Shown: positions 58,126 through 64,000 of the stretch, piece after piece
Layout of the letters: every line of letters starts with the position of its first letter
How positions within the stretch are numbered: position 1 is the stretch's first letter
DNA from: Eggerthellaceae bacterium
Lineage (GTDB): Bacteria > Actinomycetota > Coriobacteriia > Coriobacteriales > Eggerthellaceae
Direction: 5' to 3'
Assembly: GCA_009782615.1 (NCBI GenBank)
Contig: WRIS01000003.1
Location: 62,001-126,000, forward strand
DNA length: 64,000 bases
Program-made: the position numbers and the translations under genes
The notes under the pieces: model-generated
The model's database searches: none
What the model was told of the DNA's origin: nothing
The model's input: only the letters and a program-made list of their open reading frames with translations

Positions 58126-59382
58126 CTCGGGCGCGGACTTGTCGGGTGTTGATGGGGTTTCAGCGCTTGCCGCTTTCATGTCCTTTGCAGCATCGGCAAG
58201 CGCTGCAAGCTTATCAGTTGCCCTTGTCTTTGCTTGGTGAAATTCTATGGTTCTTCCAAAGTCCTCTACTCTACTAGCAAAGTGGTGGCAAAGAGCATCT
58301 CGGCGATCGGATGTAATGGGTGGCGATTGAAGGAGTAGAGCATCAAATTCTTTTTCAATCCCTTGCAGCTTTGCTACATCAAAAGCTGCAAAAGAAGAAA
58401 TAAGTTTTAGTTGTCTTTCTGGTGAATTGTGAAAAGGCTTTGCCTTGAAGTGGGGTTGAGGGGATATAAGTTGTGTGCGGGTGTCATACCAAAGACTTGA
58501 CCCGCTATCAAATATTGGAGCCATTCCTATAAATTTTAAGGTATTTACATCGCGCACAGCACCGAAATTACCATAGTGTCGATCTTCATTCATTATTAAA
58601 TAATCAAGCGTAAGCATAAAGTCCAAGGTGGGAGCAGCATGAGGAATTTCTAAGACTTCACATTGTTTTAATAAATGTGTGCGGAATGAATCGTTATTTA
58701 TTTTTTTAGAATGTTGCATAATTTGATACGCTGTTACAAGTTCTGTGTCTGGTGTTATAAAGTTTTTGCACACGCTGTATGGTTTATCATCTATGATAGC
58801 AAGAGTATAATCAACAAAATCAACCGCGTTTAGGCGGTTGAGGATTTTAGACACAAAGACCTCATTAATTGGTTCTTGCATAACAGTTCCGCTTCCTGCT
58901 TTAATCAAGCAGCGGTCACCTTCAACTATCTTCCATCGCTTTTTCAGCCAGCCATCAGACGTGTTGTCTGGGGACGCTAGGTCAATCTCGCCATTCTTGG
59001 CAAATTCACCAAACAACACATCACCCACTTCTTCTGAAAAGGGGTTGTTAAAAAAATTGACTTCTTCCCACTTGATGTCCTCGTGAGGTCTTATCCAATA
59101 TTGATCCGAAAGCGATAATCCTAAACTTTTAGTAAGGAGATAGTTCTTTTCAATAATATTAAGTTCAGCTAGTGCGGGGGATAAGCCTTGTCTACTTGCA
59201 GGAATCGAACGTCCGCGCCACCAGTCATCAAGGTCAACTCGCAATAACTGTTTGTTTGGGGTTACGCCAACAGGCAAGTATTCTGGATTAAAAAGTTTCC
59301 CCGTTTTGATGATGCGTCCTCGGGCTTCATCTATCTCACACGCTAAGATAGGTGTATTTTTATTCATAAGGGTGTAGTTCAC
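58111..59382 (-). CDS. HipA-like serine/threonine kinase, C-terminus cut by a CRISPR repeat
   Basis: 423 codons; the last four (VLEQ) and the stop come from the repeat, so 419 are native. The C-terminal half has the HipA kinase core: NEVFVSKILNRLNAVDFVDY, catalytic loop LIMNEDRHYGNFGAV and metal-binding PIFDSGSSLWYD. The N-terminus replaces the usual HipA_N jelly-roll with a shorter domain, as in mobile-element HipA-like proteins. No HipB antitoxin gene is next to it. The Ala/Thr/Pro tail before the cut suggests little of the protein is missing. Confidence 0.8.
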   Translation of the reverse strand: MNYTLMNKNTPILACEIDEARGRIIKTGKLFNPEYLPVGVTPNKQLLRVDLDDWWRGRSIPASRQGLSPALAELNIIEKNYLLTKSLGLSLSDQYWIRPHEDIKWEEVNFFNNPFSEEVGDVLFGEFAKNGEIDLASPDNTSDGWLKKRWKIVEGDRCLIKAGSGTVMQEPINEVFVSKILNRLNAVDFVDYTLAIIDDKPYSVCKNFITPDTELVTAYQIMQHSKKINNDSFRTHLLKQCEVLEIPHAAPTLDFMLTLDYLIMNEDRHYGNFGAVRDVNTLKFIGMAPIFDSGSSLWYDTRTQLISPQPHFKAKPFHNSPERQLKLISSFAAFDVAKLQGIEKEFDALLLQSPPITSDRRDALCHHFASRVEDFGRTIEFHQAKTRATDKLAALADAAKDMKAASAETPSTPDKSAPEVLEQ

Positions 59383-59440
59383 GGATTTGCCTTTCTTGTT
59401 GATTGAAAAAGTTCTTCTACCACGAAACTATACTACCATG

Positions 59441-59541
59441 GTTTGATTACCAGTCAGAATGTCACTGCTCCAAAACTTATATATGCTGTTTCCATCCCTA
59501 TCCTTGTTTGATTACCAGTCAGAATGTCACTGCTCCAAAAC
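59441..59541 (-). CRISPR. Type II-like repeat cluster: 2 repeats, 1 spacer
   Basis: Repeats at 59441-59476 and 59506-59541 with a 29-bp spacer. It lies between the HipA-like gene's upstream region and an unrelated STAS-like gene. Confidence 0.92.
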
Positions 59542-59650
59542 GCCGAACAGAAATTTATTTGCACGAATACGCCTCTGTTCTGAAACAAGGCCTAGTAATT
59601 TTTGCCAAATATTTGGTTCTATTTCTTCCTCAACATTAATCGCATACAGC

Positions 59651-60034
59651 TCAATCATGTCGTAGTATTTCCGAAACTTCATCCATGCTGTAACATGCTT
59701 TTACGGTAAAATATCTGGATAGCTCAACAGATTGTCCTTCCAACTCCTCTTTCAAGGAATTGTTTTGGTCAATAATGAAAAAAATATATCTGCAACCGGC
59801 TGCATACGCCTGAGGAATAAAGCGCTCAAATACCCATTTTGTGTCCTCCGGATCATTCTCAAAACCATCCCTAGTATCCGCAACGTAGTGACAATTGTCA
59901 TGTTTTTCCATCAGATCAATTGCATATCTAAGCGGCGCTTGATAGTCTTCCCCACAACAAAACTTTTTCCATTTAACGAAAACAACATTGTTGCTTTCGT
60001 CGTAGCAAACGTCGCAAAATTTTGAATTGTACAT
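59651..60034 (-). CDS. Small protein of STAS/SpoIIAA-like type
   Basis: About 127 residues from ATG 60034 behind CAGGAGGGT. FCDVCYDESNNVVFVKWKKF, CHYVADTRDGFENDPEDTKW, ACYSMDEVSEILRHD give the alternating beta-alpha pattern and size of SpoIIAA-like (STAS-related) proteins. Its function is unknown. It is the only complete gene in its inter-cluster segment. Confidence 0.5.
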   Translation of the reverse strand: MYNSKFCDVCYDESNNVVFVKWKKFCCGEDYQAPLRYAIDLMEKHDNCHYVADTRDGFENDPEDTKWVFERFIPQAYAAGCRYIFFIIDQNNSLKEELEGQSVELSRYFTVKACYSMDEVSEILRHD

Positions 60035-60127
60035 ACTAGTACCCTCCTGTCGTTTCATTAATTATTAGCCGCTATTCCCTATCGCTAAGTACTTCTCCAT
60101 ATGCTATTCTATTGATTTTAATCATGA

Positions 60128-60361
60128 GTTTGATTACCAGTCAGAATGTCACTGCTCCAAAACCTCGGTGTGCCATTGAAGCCCTCTCGCTTCAGTTTGA
60201 TTACCAGTCAGAATGTCACTGCTCCAAAACAATACAAACCGCCACGATGCCGCAACTGGGTTTGATTACCAGTCAGAATGTCACTGCTCCAAAACCTCGC
60301 CGCCATATCTCAAAGACTTGGCGCAGTTTGATTACCAGTCAGAATGTCACTGCTCCAAAAC
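60128..60361 (-). CRISPR. Type II-like repeat cluster: 4 repeats, 3 spacers
   Basis: Repeats begin at 60128, 60195, 60260 and 60326; spacers are 31, 29 and 30 bp. The rightmost repeat provides the stop codon of the HicB frame. No leader-like AT-rich sequence follows it on the right. Confidence 0.95.
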
Positions 60362-60796
60362 CTTTGGTCGCCCTGCTCCTTGGCGGCGCTCCTGATAGGC
60401 GATAACGCTTTTCTGATTAATAAGTCTACTCGTTCCAACCTTTTCACTCTGTATGTCTCCTGACTTAATGAGTGCCTGAATCCTAACATGCGAAACACCC
60501 AACATGTCGCTAGCTTCCTTCACGGTCACATAGCGTTCGGTAAAATCGAGAGCATCCATGTTTACGGCAAAAACTGCAATACTTCCAGCGCCATCAGTCT
60601 TATTTCCAAAGGTAGCAGCAGGAATACTGTCTCCCGATTCTGTTATCTCTTGCAACATGAGACCAAGAGCATCATAACCCATTAAATAGGCATCCTCTAA
60701 GTCGTTTCCCTGCGTTGTACATCCTGGAATATCAGGAAACTCTACGCTATATCCGCTTTCCTCTGGTGTGATAATCGCTTCATACACCTTAATCAT
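60347..60796 (-). CDS. hicB: HicB-family antitoxin with helix-turn-helix, C-terminus cut by a CRISPR repeat
   Basis: 149 codons, of which the last four (VLEQ) and the stop are repeat sequence. The N-terminus is the HicB fold (YEAIITPEESGYSVEFPDIP, GCTTQGNDLEDAYLMGYDAL). The C-terminus has an excisionase-like helix-turn-helix (VTVKEASDMLGVSHVRIQAL). The toxin gene hicA, which normally adjoins, is absent: 31 bp upstream lies a different CRISPR repeat. Confidence 0.85.
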   Translation of the reverse strand: MIKVYEAIITPEESGYSVEFPDIPGCTTQGNDLEDAYLMGYDALGLMLQEITESGDSIPAATFGNKTDGAGSIAVFAVNMDALDFTERYVTVKEASDMLGVSHVRIQALIKSGDIQSEKVGTSRLINQKSVIAYQERRQGAGRPKVLEQ

Positions 60797-60827
60797 ATCT
60801 TCTCACCTTCCTGCCTTAAACCTTTCG

Positions 60828-60856
60828 GGGATCACCCCCGCCTGTGCGGGGAATAC
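60828..60856 (-). CRISPR. Solitary type I-E-like CRISPR repeat
   Basis: On the minus strand GTATTCCCCGCACAGGCGGG then GGTGATCCC (29 bp), with the C-rich/G-rich palindrome and GATCCC end typical of I-E repeats. There is one copy only and no cas gene. It lies just upstream of the hicB fragment and just before an unrelated gene. Confidence 0.8.
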
Positions 60857-60918
60857 AAATACCAAGTGTATAGTAAAAGTGATATGATGAGCCATAGATC
60901 TTGAAGGAGGTGTTAAGC

Positions 60919-61143
60919 ATGGCTGAACAGATAATTGACCTGGAAACCTCCATGAGGATGAATGCGGAAGGTTGCTCTTCTTTTGATGACTACCTTGACA
61001 AAAAACTAGACGAAATCATTAAAAGGATTGACGGCAGCGCGGAAAGGCTCTACACCCCAGACGAAATGCGAGAGCACCTTGGAGCGAAGTGGGGAAGCTA
61101 TGCGAGAAAGTGCCCCCTTACGCGGGGTGCAACAAGCGATTAA
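60919..61143 (+). CDS. Small antitoxin-like protein, possibly truncated
   Basis: 74 codons from ATG 60919 behind a consensus AAGGAGGT. MAEQIIDLETSMRMNAEGCS, DDYLDKKLDEIIKRIDGSAE, LYTPDEMREHLG. Its size and charge suit an antitoxin, but I do not recognise a family. The final residues (KCPLTRGATSD) run into a fragment of another gene on the opposite strand, so the original C-terminus may be lost and no toxin follows. Confidence 0.55.
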   Translation: MAEQIIDLETSMRMNAEGCSSFDDYLDKKLDEIIKRIDGSAERLYTPDEMREHLGAKWGSYARKCPLTRGATSD

Positions 61144-61333
61144 CTGGTTCGTCTCCGGGTAATCCATAGGTAACGAACTGGTTTTCGAGAGAGCCGTAAG
61201 GCCCTAAAAGCTGGATGCCTGTTTCGAGGATGTTGTTCGTAAACCCGCTCCTGTCGCAGTCTGCCTCAATAAGGTGGGCTTCAACAGGATGGTAATTCAA
61301 GGCCCCGATTCCATAGTAATCAAAGTTCGACAG
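61118..61333 (-). pseudogene. 3' fragment of a nucleotidyltransferase-like gene
   Basis: The minus-strand frame NYHPVEAHLIEADCDRSGFT, then ILETGIQLLGPYGS, ending VNRLLHPA is clearly paralogous to the end of the plus-strand pseudogene at 61422-61806 (FYPVEAHLVEAAECTSGF; ILDTGIKLLDP; HLLHPA). Only the C-terminal third is present. The two copies face each other, with GCGGGGTGCA and its complement at the outer ends. Confidence 0.6.
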
Positions 61334-61421
61334 ATTGACACCAAAATCAAAAGGGGGTTTAACTCATGTGCCAAACCTCCACTCTGAGGCTTCGTATCCA
61401 CTCAGCCCCACAAGGTACTAT

Positions 61422-61806
61422 ATGTTGAAAGAGCCAGGCTATGTTAAGATGGTTTATGATCTTGCTCTTTTGTTTGGAGTGGAAGCCCAAAAGCTCCATC
61501 CAAGAAGCTATGTTTGTCTTTTTGGCTCACACGCTAAAGGAACGGCTCGCCCAAACTCTGGCGTAGACATTGCTGTTATTGTCGAAAGGATTGATGGCCA
61601 GCGAGCTCTTTAGACGAGAGCGTTATTCTTACCCTTCTTACAGAAGACTTTTACCCTGTTGAAGCGCATCTCGTCGAAGCCGCCGAATGCACAAGCGGGT
61701 TTCTCGGGATTATTCTTGACACGGGAATTAAACTTTTAGACCCGTGAGCACCCAAGAGGCAACTCCCGAAGACAATCTGCCCAAGCACCTATTGCACCCC
61801 GCATGA
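61422..61806 (+). pseudogene. MNT-type nucleotidyltransferase, frameshifted
   Basis: Starts MLKEPGYVKMVYDLALLFGV; the active-site motif GSHAKGTARPNSGVDIAVIV has G-S...and D, but a Gly replaces the first Asp of the usual SDxD (SGVD). The frame breaks near 61595, continues in another frame (DESVILTLLTEDFYPVEAHL), stops after LLDP, and resumes as NLPKHLLHPA. At least two disruptions make it non-functional. Intact MNT proteins pair with HEPN toxins; none is here. Confidence 0.7.
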
Positions 61807-61874
61807 GAGGACTTCTCCCCTAGAGAGGGTCAGTTTACACCAGTGGAGACAATGCAAGATGTGTGTAGCGTTGC

Positions 61875-64000
61875 TAACCTACAACAGTAGAATTTAATAC
61901 CTGGTCTAGCCAAGAAGGCTACTACTACACAGTAGGAGCATCTACAGAAGTAGAAATTTAATACCTGGTCTAGCCCTTGAGCTTACATACCTGCCAACTG
62001 GTATCTACAGAAGTAGAAATTTAATACCTGGTCTAGCCCTCAATATCGTCAAAAAAGAAGCTACCTATCTACAGAAGTAGAAATTTAATACCTGGTCTAG
62101 CCAGCGTGAGTGGGTGGTTGACCAATAAAATCTACAGAAGTAGAAATTTAATACCTGGTCTAGCCCTTAGTTCGCAACATCAAAAGAGAATTGATCTACA
62201 GAAGTAGAAATTTAATACCTGGTCTAGCCCATTAGATCATCAATAGCAAGTCTGATATCTACAGAAGTAGAAATTTAATACCTGGTCTAGCCAATATGGT
62301 ACCCGTAATCTCATTTTTGAATCTACAGAAGTAGAAATTTAATACCTGGTCTAGCCTTGATGATATAGACTTGTCTCTTTGCGATCTACAGAAGTAGAAA
62401 TTTAATACCTGGTCTAGCCCTGTAAAGACGTGAAAGCCGCTTGCAGAATCTACAGAAGTAGAAATTTAATACCTGGTCTAGCCGTTTTCTCTCTCCACTG
62501 GACTTGTTATTATCTACAGAAGTAGAAATTTAATACCTGGTCTAGCCTGCCAAAAGTAATAGACGCGGCTAGAGAATCTACAGAAGTAGAAATTTAATAC
62601 CTGGTCTAGCCTATGTTCATCGAACAATCCCTTATCTTGATCTACAGAAGTAGAAATTTAATACCTGGTCTAGCCCCAATTGTTTGTACCGTAGCGAATG
62701 CCAATCTACAGAAGTAGAAATTTAATACCTGGTCTAGCCTGCAAAAGCAACAAAAGCGGCATCCGCAAATCTACAGAAGTAGAAATTTAATACCTGGTCT
62801 AGCCCAAACTTGCGTCCCATCTTACCACTGTCAATCTACAGAAGTAGAAATTTAATACCTGGTCTAGCCCCCAACTGGAACAGAGGGCGAGGTTGGAGAT
62901 CTACAGAAGTAGAAATTTAATACCTGGTCTAGCCGATATAGATCTCAATGCAGACGAATCAGAATCTACAGAAGTAGAAATTTAATACCTGGTCTAGCCC
63001 AACATACTGTTCATTTTACGGGGTTTGATCTACAGAAGTAGAAATTTAATACCTGGTCTAGCCCGCAAGAGTCGTAACTTTGTATATACACATCTACAGA
63101 AGTAGAAATTTAATACCTGGTCTAGCCTTAGCACTAAATCGCACGGGCAAAACCTATCTACAGAAGTAGAAATTTAATACCTGGTCTAGCCATTATTAAA
63201 GGGGATGATGCCGTGTCTCATCTACAGAAGTAGAAATTTAATACCTGGTCTAGCCTGTGGAAGTCGTTTTGTAATCCTCGTAATCTACAGAAGTAGAAAT
63301 TTAATACCTGGTCTAGCCAAAGCGCACAGGAAGCATTGAACGTCTAATCTACAGAAGTAGAAATTTAATACCTGGTCTAGCCTCCAGCCATAGGTAGCGG
63401 AATGGATGCGATCTACAGAAGTAGAAATTTAATACCTGGTCTAGCCCATGCTATCGCGCCGCTTATGATGGACTTATCTACAGAAGTAGAAATTTAATAC
63501 CTGGTCTAGCCTTGACAAAGAGGGAAACCTCGTTGTCGGATCTACAGAAGTAGAAATTTAATACCTGGTCTAGCCCATAAGAACTTTAGCATAGCAAAGT
63601 CTATCTACAGAAGTAGAAATTTAATACCTGGTCTAGCCTTTTTTCAAAGTCACTGGGTTCTTTCCCATCTACAGAAGTAGAAATTTAATACCTGGTCTAG
63701 CCCAAGTCTCGCAAGGTGCGCTTATTTTCCTATCTACAGAAGTAGAAATTTAATACCTGGTCTAGCCCGCGGTGACACCCTCGGCAAAGACTTCACATCT
63801 ACAGAAGTAGAAATTTAATACCTGGTCTAGCCCATAAGCTATACTTGAGCAGTTGAAACAATCTACAGAAGTAGAAATTTAATACCTGGTCTAGCCTCAA
63901 CCGCCACGGCGGTGGTTATCTTCCTATCTACAGAAGTAGAAATTTAATACCTGGTCTAGCCGACGAGTTGTACCCAGGCGGTATAGACATCTACAGAAGT
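61875..64000 (-). CRISPR. Type V-A (Cas12a-like) CRISPR array, running off the right edge
   Basis: A degenerate first unit (61875-61910) plus 32 identical 36-bp repeats (first 61940, last 63926) and 12 bp of another at the edge. Spacers average 28 bp (27-30). On the minus strand the repeat begins GGCTAGACCAGGTATTAAAT and ends AATTTCTACTTCTGTAGAT, the Cas12a crRNA pseudoknot-handle consensus with stem CTAC/GTAG. The decayed unit at the left is the leader-distal end, so leader and cas genes (cas12a, cas4, cas1, cas2) are expected beyond 64000. The decayed unit still keeps the CTAC-tgtt-GTAG stem. Confidence 0.97.

Noticed and set aside
60112-60405. A plus-strand frame through the CRISPR repeats
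   Set aside because: It simply translates repeats and spacers (FDYQSECHCSKT and similar units) and is not a gene.
61911-63988. Spacers of the Cas12a array targeting the phage pieces in this window
   Set aside because: Reading the spacers by eye against the inserts at 55.7-60.8 kb gave no match; an exact search was not possible here.

Overview
The window looks like a chromosome of an anaerobic actinobacterium, most probably class Coriobacteriia (my inference). The evidence is moderate GC, a pyruvate:ferredoxin oxidoreductase, a membrane pyrophosphatase, a zinc-type S14, EF-Tu beside the secE-nusG-rplK-rplA cluster, and lysine/alanine-rich or acidic tails on several housekeeping proteins. From 1 to about 55.3 kb the gene content is ordinary. 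From about 55.3 kb to the right edge it is dominated by CRISPR repeats and mobile-element debris.

Layout of the core. 1-5.3 kb holds pyrG (partial), NAD kinase, a MurJ flippase with a 340-residue acidic tail, and methionine aminopeptidase. 5.4-10.7 kb holds a small membrane protein, rplA, rplK, nusG, secE, tRNA-Trp, rpmG, tuf and tRNA-Met/Thr/Tyr. 10.9-24.2 kb holds an acetyltransferase, a higBA toxin-antitoxin pair, a secreted glycoside hydrolase, an ABC-2 exporter, a MocR-type aminotransferase, PFOR, an H+-pyrophosphatase and an acyltransferase. 24.3-34.7 kb holds nagB, adk, secY and the ribosomal series rplO back to rplB; rpsJ, rplC, rplD and rplW are not upstream of rplB. 35.2-43.8 kb holds two membrane-anchored proteins, a FetAB-like exporter, a TrpB2-type tryptophan synthase beta chain and a secreted amidase/glucosaminidase with nine hydrophobic-W repeats. 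44-55.2 kb holds a surface-polysaccharide block: a two-domain glycosyltransferase, rmlCBDA, a solute-binding lipoprotein, a ComF-like protein, a CDP-glycerol glycerophosphotransferase and a small lipoprotein.

The best regulatory find is a textbook transcription attenuator ahead of the TrpB2 gene. It has a 21-residue leader peptide with three consecutive Trp codons, a 10-bp antiterminator pairing directly after its stop codon, and an intrinsic terminator.

The right end carries three unrelated CRISPR repeat families. A large Cas12a-type (V-A) array (61.9 kb to the edge, at least 33 repeats) is read on the minus strand, so its leader and cas genes should lie beyond the right edge. A type II-like 36-bp repeat occurs 16 times (55.3-60.4 kb) in six clusters. 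Inside clusters the spacers are 29-31 bp, but the clusters are separated by 0.3-1.3 kb of phage and mobile-element DNA whose genes are cut exactly at repeat edges: minor capsid proteins with C-terminal toxins, scaffold, major capsid, a HipA-like kinase and a HicB antitoxin. One solitary type I-E-like repeat sits at 60.83 kb. Either the organism has an array holding gene-sized inserts, or an assembler walked from spacers into the phage genomes they match. I favour the second, but cannot decide without reads. No cas gene of any type is visible in the window.
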